From contig SGZH01000011.1 of assembly GCA_004214175.1 (NCBI GenBank), forward strand, positions 1-34,442: a DNA stretch of 34,442 bases. The letters are read 5' to 3'. Source of the stretch: Flavobacteriales bacterium (lineage in GTDB: Bacteria; Bacteroidota; Bacteroidia; Flavobacteriales; Flavobacteriaceae). The notes under the pieces were generated by a model. It ran no database searches, was not told the DNA's origin, and saw nothing but the letters and a program-made list of their open reading frames with translations. Of the stretch, positions 1 to 8,913 are shown in pieces. How positions within the stretch are numbered: position 1 is the stretch's first letter; each line of letters starts with the position of its first letter. A program made the translations under genes and the position numbers.

Positions 1-4
1 ATAC

Positions 5-37
5 AAAATCCCTTCCTTAATTGGAGGGGATTTTTTT
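5..37 (+). terminator. Rho-independent terminator of a gene left of the window
   Basis: An inverted repeat pairs positions 5-16 with 23-34 around a six-base loop, with one G-U wobble, and runs into seven T residues (31-37). The T tract lies on the plus strand, so it would end a plus-strand transcript entering from outside the window. No coding region is visible between here and the rho terminator. Confidence 0.7.
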
Positions 38-100
38 ATGCAATAACGTTTTTGGTTGAGTTTTCAGGAGTTGGCTTCCTTCTTAGAGAAACACTAGTAA

Positions 101-129
101 AAAAAGAGCCTGATTAACAGGCTCTTTTT
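101..129 (-). terminator. Terminator downstream of rho
   Basis: A perfect 12-bp stem (101-112 with 118-129) surrounds a five-base ATTAA loop; the core is GAGCCTG/CAGGCTC and both sides end in A or T runs, so it can work in both directions. It starts 20 bases after the rho stop codon and is the natural end of the rho transcript. Confidence 0.8.
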
Positions 130-148
130 ACAAATAAGAAATCTTGTG

Positions 149-1792
149 TTAGCTATTCATGGAGATTAAAAACTCTTCGTTATTACGTGTGTTTTTAATT
201 CTGTCATTAATAAATTCCATCGCTTCAACTGGATTCATGTCTGCAAGATATTTACGCAATACCCACATACGTTGTATGACATTTTCTCCTAGTAATAAAT
301 CGTCTCTTCTTGTACTCGAAGAGGTAAGGTCAATGGCAGGGAATATTCTTCTATTCGATATTTTTCTATCCAATTGAAGTTCCATGTTACCAGTTCCTTT
401 AAATTCTTCAAAAATAACTTCATCCATTTTAGAACCAGTTTCAGTTAGGGCTGTTGCGATAATACTCAAGGAACCTCCTCCTTCAATATTACGTGCAGCA
501 CCAAAAAATCGTTTAGGTTTATGAAGCGCATTTGCATCTACACCACCACTTAATATTTTACCACTAGCAGGTTGAACAGTATTATAGGCTCTTGCAAGAC
601 GAGTTATAGAATCTAATAAAATAACTACATCATGTCCACATTCTACTAGACGTTTTGCTTTCTCTAAAACAAGATTAGCAATTCGGACATGTTCTGTAGC
701 TTCTTTGTCAAAAGTAGAGGCTACAACTTCTCCTCTTACATTACGTTGCATATCAGTTACTTCTTCTGGTCGCTCATCGATTAGAAGTATAATCTGATAT
801 ACTTCAGGATGATTTGCTGCAATTGCATTGGCTACGTCTTTTAATAACATTGTCTTACCAGTTTTTGGTTGAGAAACAATCATTCCACGTTGACCTTTTC
901 CTATGGGAGCAAACATATCAATAACTCGGGTAGATATACTGGACTGTCTATCTGCAAGATTAAATTTTTCCTGAGGAAATAAAGGGGTTAAGTGTTCAAA
1001 AGCAACTCGATCTCTAACGACATTAGGATTCTGGCCATTTATCTTATTAACTTTGATAAGTGGAAAATACTTTTCTCCCTCCTTAGGAGGCCTTACTTGA
1101 CCTAGAACAGTATCTCCAGTTTTTAAACCAAACAATCTAATTTGAGATTGGGACACGTATATATCGTCAGGAGAGGACAAGTAATTGTAATCACTTGAAC
1201 GCAAAAATCCATAACCGTCCTGCATGATATCTAGAACTCCTTCACTTTCTATAATTCCATCAAATTCAAATTCTGGTTGGCGGTACCTATTTCGGTTATC
1301 TTTATTGCCATCCTTGTTTTTGTTTTGATTGAGATTGTTATGATCTTTTTTATTATTTTGGTTGTTGTGCCTTGGTTTTTGATCATTTTTTTGACGTTTA
1401 TCTTCAGCACTTTTATGATTGTGTTGAGGCTGCCTAGGTTTTTGCTCGGTTTTTTGGATATTAGTTTCTTCTACAGACTTGTTTTGCTGTAGATTATTTT
1501 TTTGAGCTTGAGGATTCTGATCCCTGTTGTTTTCTCGTTTTGTACGTTGCCTATTATCTCTTTTTTGAGTTGATCTAGGTCGTTGTTCTTGCGTTTCTTT
1601 TGCAACATTATTTGTTGCAGGGGTTTCAGCTTTTACAGCTTTTACGGCTTGTGGGTTTGCTGCTTGGTGATCTAATATTTTATATACAAGATCTAATTTT
1701 TTTAAGCTACGGTATTTAGGAACACCTGAAGCTTTAGCAATTTCCTGTAATTCAGGTAATTTCTTTGCTTTTAATTCTGAAATTTCAAACAT
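149..1792 (-). CDS. rho: Transcription termination factor Rho, with long disordered insert
   Basis: Rho is the hexameric RNA-dependent ATPase/helicase that ends transcription at Rho-dependent sites. The 547-residue product has an N-terminal Rho_N helical domain (about 1-45), a low-complexity region rich in N, Q, K and R (about 48-172), a cold-shock-like RNA-binding domain (about 178-250, with the RNP-type motif GYGFLR) and the RecA-like ATPase core. Walker A (PKTGKT) is at about 309-314 and the Walker B aspartate of VVILLDS at about 394. The insert explains why it is some 130 residues longer than E. coli Rho (419 aa); such inserts are common in Bacteroidota. Start is ATG. It diverges from the DUF4293 gene, a neighbourhood I recall as common in Flavobacteriia. 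No clear TAnnTTTG box was found on its strand. Confidence 0.97.
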   Translation of the reverse strand: MFEISELKAKKLPELQEIAKASGVPKYRSLKKLDLVYKILDHQAANPQAVKAVKAETPATNNVAKETQEQRPRSTQKRDNRQRTKRENNRDQNPQAQKNNLQQNKSVEETNIQKTEQKPRQPQHNHKSAEDKRQKNDQKPRHNNQNNKKDHNNLNQNKNKDGNKDNRNRYRQPEFEFDGIIESEGVLDIMQDGYGFLRSSDYNYLSSPDDIYVSQSQIRLFGLKTGDTVLGQVRPPKEGEKYFPLIKVNKINGQNPNVVRDRVAFEHLTPLFPQEKFNLADRQSSISTRVIDMFAPIGKGQRGMIVSQPKTGKTMLLKDVANAIAANHPEVYQIILLIDERPEEVTDMQRNVRGEVVASTFDKEATEHVRIANLVLEKAKRLVECGHDVVILLDSITRLARAYNTVQPASGKILSGGVDANALHKPKRFFGAARNIEGGGSLSIIATALTETGSKMDEVIFEEFKGTGNMELQLDRKISNRRIFPAIDLTSSSTRRDDLLLGENVIQRMWVLRKYLADMNPVEAMEFINDRIKNTRNNEEFLISMNS

Positions 1793-1931
1793 TTAAAAAT
1801 TTTTATGATTTTTAGTTGATACTATTATGTAATTTTTGAAGTAATTTTTTTGAAAAAATAAATGAAGACTAAATAACCGCTACTGAAATGGTTAAAATTT
1901 GATATTGCAATTATACAACAATAATTTAGTA

Positions 1932-1969
1932 TTTGGGTTTATTTTTTATAAAAAGATAACGTATTTTTG
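1932..1969 (+). promoter_or_regulatory. Possible Bacteroidota promoter for the DUF4293 gene
   Basis: TATTTTTG at 1962-1969 fits the TAnnTTTG -7 consensus of Bacteroidota, 23 bases before the ATG at 1993. The nearest upstream TTTG (1932-1935) is 26 bases away, longer than the usual 17-23, so only the -7 box is well supported. Confidence 0.45.
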
Positions 1970-1992
1970 TTGTTTGAAACTAAATTAATACA

Positions 1993-2403
1993 ATGTTACA
2001 AAGGATTCAAACTATTTATTTGATTATATCGGCAGCACTTGTAGGAGCGATTTACATCTGGTTTCCCATAATTGTTTCTGAAGATGGAACAGTTATAGTT
2101 CGTAATGATGAGTCCATCATTTTAGGATTAATTTTTGGATCTATTTTACTTACATTTATTTCAATATCTAGCTACAAAAAGCGAAAGTCACAGTTTGTGA
2201 TGAATCGTTTAAACATCCTATTAAATTTTTTTTTACTGGGAGTTTTCGTTTATCGATCACTAACCTTATCCGGAGAAACATTAGTTTCTGAGAAGGGTAT
2301 TGGGGTTTTTCTTCCTATCATTTCTATCGTTTTTTTAGTCATGGCCAATAAGGCCATAAAAAAGGATGAAGACCTCGTAAAATCTGTAGATCGATTGCGC
2401 TAA
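1993..2403 (+). CDS. DUF4293 family four-helix membrane protein
   Basis: A 136-residue protein with four predicted membrane segments (about 6-25, 41-59, 73-91 and 101-116) and a short charged cytoplasmic tail ending in DRLR. The opening MLQRIQTIYL and the overall pattern match the DUF4293 family of Bacteroidota inner-membrane proteins, whose function is unknown. It is transcribed away from rho, about 200 bases from the rho start, and is followed by its own terminator, so it looks monocistronic. Identification rests on my recall of the family and on the rho neighbourhood. Confidence 0.85.
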   Translation: MLQRIQTIYLIISAALVGAIYIWFPIIVSEDGTVIVRNDESIILGLIFGSILLTFISISSYKKRKSQFVMNRLNILLNFFLLGVFVYRSLTLSGETLVSEKGIGVFLPIISIVFLVMANKAIKKDEDLVKSVDRLR

Positions 2404-2429
2404 ACCACAAATCTTAGTATATTAGTGTG

Positions 2430-2465
2430 AAACCCTAAGAGAATGCCATCTTTTAGGGTTTTTTT
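2430..2465 (+). terminator. Terminator after the DUF4293 gene
   Basis: AAACCCTAA (2430-2438) pairs with TTAGGGTTT (2453-2461) around a 14-base loop and runs into a T tract to 2465, about 26 bases after the DUF4293 stop codon. Confidence 0.75.
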
Positions 2466-2473
2466 GTATGTAA

Positions 2474-2506
2474 TTGTTTAATCCTAAAACCATTCGCTTA
2501 TCTTTA
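2474..2506 (+). promoter_or_regulatory. Possible promoter of the M36 protease gene
   Basis: TTG at 2474-2476 and TATCTTTA at 2499-2506 (one mismatch to TAnnTTTG) are 22 bases apart, within the 17-23 spacing described for Flavobacterium promoters. Transcription would begin near 2512, just before the ATG at 2528. This reading makes the in-frame TTG at 2474 a promoter element rather than a start codon. Confidence 0.4.
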
Positions 2507-2527
2507 ACCAATATTAAAAAAACTATT

Positions 2528-5500
2528 ATGAAAAACAATACTCTTCTTTTACTATCTTTTTTTCTGATTACTTTTCTTAGTTCAGCACAGGGGATTTCTG
2601 ATCAAGTAAATAGCCAGCTGGCAGCACTTGTAGCCAATAACAAACTTTTATCAGAAGATATTCAATGGGAGCTTTCTAGTGATCACATTAGTAGCTCAAG
2701 TGGAGTTCATCATATATATTATAGTCAGATATTTAATGATATTGAAGTTTTTGGTTCTCAATCTAGTCTTCATATCCTTGAGAATGGAACAACTCTTTCT
2801 GCAACCAATAATTTTATTTTTAAAATTACTGCAAAATTAAAAAATTCATTAAATGCTAATTTAACAGCTGTTCAAGCCATTCAATCTGTTGCCAATCAGT
2901 TAGAATATTCTATTACAGAGGAACTTTTAGTACTGGAAAGTTTTGCTGGTGTGAGTCAAAGACAAATTATCAGTAATGGAGGGATATCATTAAGTCCAAT
3001 CCCTGCTAAATTAATGTATCAATTGGTAGACGATCAGCTACAACTTGTTTGGGATGTATCCATACAAGAGAAAAGTCAAAAAAATTGGTGGAATATTCGG
3101 GTTGATGCTACTACCGGAATCATTTTAGATAAAAATAATTATCTGTTAAGTTGTGGTTTTGAGCATCAACATGAGGAATCTTTAAACTACAATAAAAACC
3201 TATATAATATTTTAGATTATAAAAATTCTAATTTAGTTACTGTGGCTGACTGTGATGAATGTTATGAAGTATTTGCTATGCCAATTGAAAGCCCTTACTA
3301 TGGCGAACGAACTATTGAAATTCAACCTGCTTATCTACAAGCTTCACCTTTTGGATGGCATGATGTAGATGGAGTTACTGGTGCAGATTTTACCGTGACT
3401 AAAGGAAACAATGTTGATTCTTATGAAGATGGAGACAATATTGGATACCAGCCAGATGGAGGTGTACAATTAGATTTTACTGAATACCCTTTCGATCCAA
3501 TCTATTCAAATGCAAACCAATATGAAGATGCGGCGATCACTAATTTATTCTATTGGAACAATATTATTCATGATTTAGTATATGTATACGGATTTGATGA
3601 AGAAGCAGGTAATTTTCAAGAAAATAATTACGGGAATGGTGGTTCTGAAAGTGATTCTGTCAATGCGGAGGCTCAGGATGGCTCTGGTACTTGTAATGCA
3701 AATTTTGGAACACCTCCTGATGGAAGTAATCCAACCATGCAAATGTATGTTTGTAATGATAAAGATGGTGATTTTGATAATCTAGTAATTATCCATGAAT
3801 ATGGTCACGGTATTTCCAACCGGCTAACAGGTGGTCCAACAAATACAGGCTGTCTCAATAATAATGAACAAATGGGAGAAGGTTGGAGCGACTATTATGG
3901 CGTTTTAATGACTATTGAGCCGGGAGATTTAGGAACAGACTCTCGAGGTGTTGGAACTTATTTATTTGGGCAAGGTGCAGACGCTAACGGTATTCGCCCT
4001 TTTCCTTACAGTACTGATTTAGCTATAAACCCACAAACGTATGATGATATTTGTAATCTAGCTATTCCACATGGCGTAGGTTCCGTCTGGGCCACTGCTC
4101 TATGGGAAGTAACTTGGGCATTAATTGATGAATATGGTTTTGATACTGATTTTTATAATTTCACTGCAGATGTTGATCAGGATGCCGGAAATATTCAAGC
4201 ATTTGCTTTGGTAACAGAGGGAATGAAATTACAACCTTGTAATCCAAGCTTCATAGATGGTAGAGACGCTATAATTGCTGCAGATTTAGCTATTTACGGA
4301 GGGGCTAATGAATGCTTGTTATGGGAAGCATTTGCTAAAAGAGGACTTGGATTTAGTGCTGATGCTGGAAGTTCTGGCTCTACTTGTGATGGTACCGCTG
4401 CTTTTGATTCGCCAGTACCGGCTATAAACACCGAAGAATCTATTTGTGAAGGTCAAGGCCTACAGATATTTGGTGGAGGGACTCCAACTGGTGGGGTTTA
4501 CTCTGGTACAGGTGTTACAGATGATGGAAATGGTCTTACCTATACTTTCGATCCTTCAATTGCTGGGGTTGGTTTTCACACTATTACTTATGAAGTTACC
4601 TCACAATGTGCTAGCGGTTCAGTTACAGACACCATTGAAGTCACAGATAATTTACCAGAAATTACTTGTCAAGATGTTACTCTTGAGCTTGATTTTAATG
4701 GAGAAGTGGTATTGGGGATACCTAATGTAGTTACCAATTTAGAACCTGGAGCTTTGGTGATAGACCAGACTGGTGTTTTTGCTCCAATTGATATTACAAC
4801 TACAGGTTCTATTGTGAGTTTAGGGGATGATGAAGTCTCTGGTGCACAACCCATTGGGTTTTCTTTCAATTATTATGGATCTGATTATACAGATTTCTTT
4901 ATTTCATCAAATGGATTTATTTCTTTTTCAGCTACCTCCAATGGTTGTTGTAGTGGAGGAGTTATCCCGAGTCCTGGAGATGAAAATAACCTTATAGCAC
5001 TTGTATGGGAAGATTTAGATCCCACTGCTGGAGGAGTCATTAGATATGAAACTATAGGTGTTGCTCCAGATCGTATTCTGGTTATGGAATACGATAATGT
5101 TCCTTATTATGGTAGTGACGATGTTGTAATAGTACAACTACAACTTTACGAAGATACCAATAGAATTGAAATCCATAGCACTAATATACCAGTCAACGGA
5201 GATGCAACTCAAGGTGTTGAAAACTCAAATGGAACAGAAGGGATTGCAACTCCTGGACGAAACTCACAACCTTGGAGTACATCGGAAGACTATGTAGCCT
5301 TCTTTTATGAAGCAGGAGGTCCTGCTGACAATTGTGGTTTAACTACATCGATTGATTTAAGTCAAACCGTATTTACCTGTAGCGACTTAGGAGATAACTC
5401 GATAACTATCACCCTTATTGATACCGATGGTAATTCTGCTACTTGCACCTCAATAGTGACTATAAACGATCCTTTAGTGGTCTGCACTTTAGGTGATCAA

Positions 5501-5755
5501 GAGATTGAATTAGATAGTAGTATTCGTCTTTTTCCAAATCCTACCGATGGTCAACTCACATTAGTTAATGAAAACAATATGGATATTGAAACCATAATAA
5601 TTATAGATATTAATGGGCGAATAATTCAAGAACTAGTTATTGAAGAATCTTCTATAAATATGAATTTTTCAATAGCAAATATTGCTCGAGGAATCTACTT
5701 TGTAAAAATTCAAACCGATGAAGCGAGTGTCGTAAAGAGAATTTTAAAACAATAA
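2528..5755 (+). CDS. Secreted M36 (fungalysin-type) metalloprotease with T9SS type A sorting domain
   Basis: A 1,075-residue T9SS-exported zinc metalloprotease. In order: signal peptide (1-21, cleavage near SSAQG); FTP/PepSY-like inhibitory propeptide (about 30-200); M36 catalytic domain with zinc motif HEYGH at 423-427 followed by GISNRLTGG, and third ligand E451 in EGWSDYYG; a PKD-like module (about 636-712); a HYR-like module whose halves (about 710-737 and 934-980) are separated by a roughly 195-residue all-beta segment; and a Por-secretion sorting domain (about 998-1075) with the FPNPTDG motif and terminal KRILKQ. I chose the ATG at 2528 because it begins directly with the signal peptide; an in-frame TTG at 2474 would add 18 residues and bury it. 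Probable role: extracellular protein degradation for nutrition. It has its own promoter and terminator. Confidence 0.93.
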   Translation: MKNNTLLLLSFFLITFLSSAQGISDQVNSQLAALVANNKLLSEDIQWELSSDHISSSSGVHHIYYSQIFNDIEVFGSQSSLHILENGTTLSATNNFIFKITAKLKNSLNANLTAVQAIQSVANQLEYSITEELLVLESFAGVSQRQIISNGGISLSPIPAKLMYQLVDDQLQLVWDVSIQEKSQKNWWNIRVDATTGIILDKNNYLLSCGFEHQHEESLNYNKNLYNILDYKNSNLVTVADCDECYEVFAMPIESPYYGERTIEIQPAYLQASPFGWHDVDGVTGADFTVTKGNNVDSYEDGDNIGYQPDGGVQLDFTEYPFDPIYSNANQYEDAAITNLFYWNNIIHDLVYVYGFDEEAGNFQENNYGNGGSESDSVNAEAQDGSGTCNANFGTPPDGSNPTMQMYVCNDKDGDFDNLVIIHEYGHGISNRLTGGPTNTGCLNNNEQMGEGWSDYYGVLMTIEPGDLGTDSRGVGTYLFGQGADANGIRPFPYSTDLAINPQTYDDICNLAIPHGVGSVWATALWEVTWALIDEYGFDTDFYNFTADVDQDAGNIQAFALVTEGMKLQPCNPSFIDGRDAIIAADLAIYGGANECLLWEAFAKRGLGFSADAGSSGSTCDGTAAFDSPVPAINTEESICEGQGLQIFGGGTPTGGVYSGTGVTDDGNGLTYTFDPSIAGVGFHTITYEVTSQCASGSVTDTIEVTDNLPEITCQDVTLELDFNGEVVLGIPNVVTNLEPGALVIDQTGVFAPIDITTTGSIVSLGDDEVSGAQPIGFSFNYYGSDYTDFFISSNGFISFSATSNGCCSGGVIPSPGDENNLIALVWEDLDPTAGGVIRYETIGVAPDRILVMEYDNVPYYGSDDVVIVQLQLYEDTNRIEIHSTNIPVNGDATQGVENSNGTEGIATPGRNSQPWSTSEDYVAFFYEAGGPADNCGLTTSIDLSQTVFTCSDLGDNSITITLIDTDGNSATCTSIVTINDPLVVCTLGDQEIELDSSIRLFPNPTDGQLTLVNENNMDIETIIIIDINGRIIQELVIEESSINMNFSIANIARGIYFVKIQTDEASVVKRILKQ

Positions 5756-5776
5756 AAAGTGTCAAAACATATTGAT

Positions 5777-5803
5777 AAACCCTGTCTTTAAAGTCAGGGT
5801 TTT
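5777..5803. terminator. Bidirectional terminator between the M36 protease and the phosphoesterase
   Basis: AAACCCTG (5777-5784) pairs with CAGGGTTT (5795-5802); the loop region contains a further CTTTAAAG self-complementary core. It overlaps the last bases of the convergent phosphoesterase gene (stop at 5802-5804), so both converging genes can share it. Confidence 0.65.
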
Positions 5804-6296
5804 AGTTACGTTGAATTTCAATTACTTCCAGTTTTTGTATTTTATCTTTATGGATTTCGAATCGTAACATTGTTCTTACTTGATGAAAGCCATGAATGCC
5901 TGCGGCGCCGGGATTCATGTGTAGCAAATCTAGTTTTTTATCATTCATTACTTTTAAAATATGAGAATGACCCGTTATAAATAATTTAGGAGGATTGTTA
6001 TTTAATGATTCTCTTATATTTGGAGTGTATCTTCCTGGATATCCACCAATATGGGTTATCCAAACATCTATTTGTTCGCAAAAAAATCGGTTGTGCAATG
6101 GAAATTCACTCCGTATTATGGCGCTATCAATATTTCCATAAACTGCCCTTAAGGGTTTTAGCTTTTTTATTTCATTGGTCACCTCTATATCTCCAATATC
6201 ACCTGCATGCCATACTTCATCTGCTTGGTGGATGTATTTTATCATGGCCTTGTCTAAATGACTGTGAGTGTCAGAAAGTAATAAAATCTTTTTCAT
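5802..6296 (-). CDS. YfcE/MJ0936-type calcineurin-like metallophosphoesterase
   Basis: A 164-residue single-domain protein with all metal-binding motifs of the class: D9 and H11 in SDTH, D33 in AGD, N55 in GNID, H82 in THIG, and H110/H112 in GHSH. These fold into the two-metal site of the calcineurin-like phosphoesterases; YfcE-type members hydrolyse artificial phosphodiesters and their natural substrates are mostly unknown. There is no signal peptide, so it should be cytoplasmic. It is transcribed divergently from truA across an 82-base gap and converges on the M36 protease gene. Start is ATG with an A-rich stretch before it. Confidence 0.9.
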   Translation of the reverse strand: MKKILLLSDTHSHLDKAMIKYIHQADEVWHAGDIGDIEVTNEIKKLKPLRAVYGNIDSAIIRSEFPLHNRFFCEQIDVWITHIGGYPGRYTPNIRESLNNNPPKLFITGHSHILKVMNDKKLDLLHMNPGAAGIHGFHQVRTMLRFEIHKDKIQKLEVIEIQRN

Positions 6297-6347
6297 TCAA
6301 ATAAAAAAATAGCATGGATATAACAAAACCTAAAATTTCTCTTTTTG

Positions 6348-6355
6348 TATCTTTG
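6348..6355 (+). promoter_or_regulatory. -7 box (TAnnTTTG) for truA
   Basis: TATCTTTG matches TAnnTTTG exactly, 23 bases before the TTG start of truA, so the 5' leader would be under about 20 bases. No TTG lies at the proper -33 spacing. Confidence 0.5.
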
Positions 6356-6378
6356 ATTTTTCAAAAATACAAGATTCA

Positions 6379-7125
6379 TTGCGATATTTTATAGAAATAG
6401 CATATTCAGGAAAAAACTATCATGGTTGGCAAAATCAACCAGATTCCATTACGGTTCAAGAGGTTTTAGAAAATTCATTATCTAAAATATTAAGAACTAA
6501 AATAAAGGTAATGGGAGCAGGTAGAACGGATGCCGGTGTTCACGCAAAACAATTATTTGCTCATTTTGATTATCAAAAAATTAATTCAGTCGATGATTTG
6601 ATTTTTAAGTTAAATTCTTTTTTAGCAAATGATATATCAGTTCAGAATTTATTTCAAGTTAATAATGACGTACATGCTCGTTTTAGTGCGTTAGAAAGAG
6701 AGTATCAATACATAATTTCACTAGAAAAAAATCCTTTTACTAAAGATTTTTCTTATCAAATTTATCATAAACCAAATATTGATTTAATGAATCAGGCTGC
6801 AAATGAGCTATTGAACTATAAGGATTTTCAATGTTTTTCACGTTCCAACTCTGATGTAAAAACGTATTATTGTGACGTGAAAATTGCAAGTTGGAAATCT
6901 TTAGGAAACCAGTTAGTATTTACCATTAAAGCAGATCGTTTTTTAAGAAATATGGTAAGAGCAATTGTAGGAACCTTACTAGATGTTGGGTTTGAAAAAA
7001 CATCACTTTCTGAATTTCAAGAAATTATAAAAAGTAAAGATAGAAGCAAGGCAGGAACTTCTGCACCAGCAAAAGGCTTATTTCTAACTAAAGTGATTTA
7101 TCCTGAGCAAATTAAAATGAATTAG
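6379..7125 (+). CDS. truA: tRNA pseudouridine synthase A (TTG start)
   Basis: TruA converts uridines 38-40 of the tRNA anticodon arm to pseudouridine. The 248-residue product shows the conserved opening (RYFIEIAYSGKNYHGWQ), the catalytic aspartate D51 in GAGRTDAGVH, and the C-terminal RNMVRAIVG motif. The start codon is TTG: the frame upstream holds no ATG before a -7 promoter box, and the N-terminus already begins where the family does. It is followed 24 bases later by the ABC exporter gene and probably shares its transcript. Confidence 0.96.
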   Translation: MRYFIEIAYSGKNYHGWQNQPDSITVQEVLENSLSKILRTKIKVMGAGRTDAGVHAKQLFAHFDYQKINSVDDLIFKLNSFLANDISVQNLFQVNNDVHARFSALEREYQYIISLEKNPFTKDFSYQIYHKPNIDLMNQAANELLNYKDFQCFSRSNSDVKTYYCDVKIASWKSLGNQLVFTIKADRFLRNMVRAIVGTLLDVGFEKTSLSEFQEIIKSKDRSKAGTSAPAKGLFLTKVIYPEQIKMN

Positions 7126-7149
7126 AGAAAATACTACATTAAAAAAATA

Positions 7150-8913
7150 ATGGCAGAATCAGGCAAGGCATTTAATTTAAATCTTTTTAAAAGACTATTA
7201 GGGTATACCAACAATTATAAAGGAACATTTTTATATGTTGCCTTAGCTGCGGTTTTGATATCTGTCTTTGGAGTTTTACGCCCCTTGATTATGCAAAAAA
7301 CAATAGATGAATCCATTGTTCCAAAGGATATGGAAAATCTTATTTTTTACATTGTATTAATGATTGGTGTTTTGATTTTGGAAGTCATCTTTATGTTGAC
7401 TTTTATATTCTTTACGAATTGGCTTGGACAAAGTGTTATCAGAGATATTAGGGAAAAACTGTTTAAATTAATGCTTAGTTTTAAGCAAAAGTATTATGAT
7501 ACCAGTGCGGTTGGAAGGTTAACCACCAGAGCTGTTAATGATATAGAAACCATTTCGAGTATTTTTAGTCAGGGATTGTTTGTAATTATAAGTGATCTAC
7601 TTAAAATGGGAGTAATCATGGGAGTGATGCTCTATAAAAGTTGGCAACTAACTCTTATTGTATTTTCTATTTTACCTATCATACTATACGCAACTAGAGT
7701 ATTTCAGAGAGCTATGAAATCTGCTTTTGAGGAGGTTAGAGCTCAAGTTGCTAATTTAAACTCCTTTGTTCAAGAACGAATTACTGGAATGAAAATCGTA
7801 CAAATTTTTTCCCGTGAAAAAACAGAATATAAAGAGTTTAAAAAAATTAATGAAAAACATAAAAAAGCCTGGGTAAAAACAGTTTGGTATAACTCCATAT
7901 TTTTCCCAATAGCTGAGATGGCTTCGTCTGTTTCAATAGGTTTAGTAGTCTGGTATGGTGGACTAAATGCCGCTGAGGGCGGAATTATTACCTTAGGTGT
8001 TATAGTCGCTTTTATCGAGTTGTCTCAAATGCTGTTTAGACCCCTCAGACAAATTGCTGATAAATTTAATACCCTACAAATGGGAATGGTTGCTGCACAG
8101 AGAGTTTTTGATGTTTTAGATACCAATTCTAAAATTGAGGATAAGGGAACTTTACTATTAGATAAAGCTGATGGCTCAATAGAATTTAAGAAGGTTCGTT
8201 TTAGTTATGTTGAAAATGAAGAAGTAATCAAAGAAATTTCTTTTAATGTTAATCAAGGGGAAACAGTTGCAATAGTTGGAGCAACAGGTGCTGGTAAATC
8301 GACTATTATTAATTTATTGTCTCGTTTTTATGAAATTGATAGTGGAGAAATTTATATTAATAATAAACCCATAAATAATTATACTTTAAAATCTTTGAGG
8401 AGTCATATAGCTGTTGTTTTACAGGATGTTTTTTTATTTGCAGATTCTATTTTTAATAATATAACTCTCAATAATAAAAATATTTCTGAGGAACAAGTTA
8501 TTCAGGCCGCTAAAGAAATAGGTGTACATAAGTTTATAAATGAATTACCTAATAAATATCATTACAACGTAAAGGAAAGAGGAGTTATGTTATCTTCAGG
8601 TCAACGACAATTACTGGCTTTTTTGAGGGCTTATTTAAGTAGCCCAAGTATTTTAGTTTTAGATGAAGCTACTTCCTCTGTGGATTCTTACTCCGAAGAA
8701 ATGATACGAATTGCTACCGATAAAATTACAAAAGATAGGACCTCAATTATTATAGCTCACCGTCTAGCTACCATTAAAAAAGCTGATAAAATTATTGTTA
8801 TGGAGGCAGGTAAAATAGTTGAAATTGGTACTCACTGGGATTTGATTCATAAAGAAAGAGGCTATTATAAAAATCTTTATGAAGTTCAGTTTTTGAAGGA
8901 GGAAGCGATTTAA
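7150..8913 (+). CDS. MsbA-like ABC exporter half-transporter (TMD-NBD fusion)
   Basis: A 587-residue half-transporter that would work as a dimer in the inner membrane. Residues about 1-320 form a six-helix ABC-exporter membrane domain; about 345-580 form the nucleotide-binding domain with Walker A G377-T385 (GATGAGKST), Q-loop VLQDVF, signature LSSGQ at 481-485, Walker B D505-E506 and H-loop H537. LSSGQ is a mild variant of LSGGQ. The family exports lipids, drugs or peptides; the substrate cannot be read from the sequence, and MsbA itself is not proven. It lies 24 bases after truA. Its stop codon abuts, with no gap, the stop codon of the convergent cdaA. Confidence 0.92.
   Translation: MAESGKAFNLNLFKRLLGYTNNYKGTFLYVALAAVLISVFGVLRPLIMQKTIDESIVPKDMENLIFYIVLMIGVLILEVIFMLTFIFFTNWLGQSVIRDIREKLFKLMLSFKQKYYDTSAVGRLTTRAVNDIETISSIFSQGLFVIISDLLKMGVIMGVMLYKSWQLTLIVFSILPIILYATRVFQRAMKSAFEEVRAQVANLNSFVQERITGMKIVQIFSREKTEYKEFKKINEKHKKAWVKTVWYNSIFFPIAEMASSVSIGLVVWYGGLNAAEGGIITLGVIVAFIELSQMLFRPLRQIADKFNTLQMGMVAAQRVFDVLDTNSKIEDKGTLLLDKADGSIEFKKVRFSYVENEEVIKEISFNVNQGETVAIVGATGAGKSTIINLLSRFYEIDSGEIYINNKPINNYTLKSLRSHIAVVLQDVFLFADSIFNNITLNNKNISEEQVIQAAKEIGVHKFINELPNKYHYNVKERGVMLSSGQRQLLAFLRAYLSSPSILVLDEATSSVDSYSEEMIRIATDKITKDRTSIIIAHRLATIKKADKIIVMEAGKIVEIGTHWDLIHKERGYYKNLYEVQFLKEEAI

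Noticed and set aside
1277-1492. Plus-strand frame of 71 codons encoding a very hydrophobic peptide
   Set aside because: It is the antisense of the N/Q/K/R-rich insert of rho; lysine and asparagine codons read as F, I, L and V on the other strand.
2474-2527. TTG at 2474 as start of the M36 protease
   Set aside because: It would place 18 residues before an otherwise textbook signal peptide, and the TTG coincides with a likely -33 promoter element.
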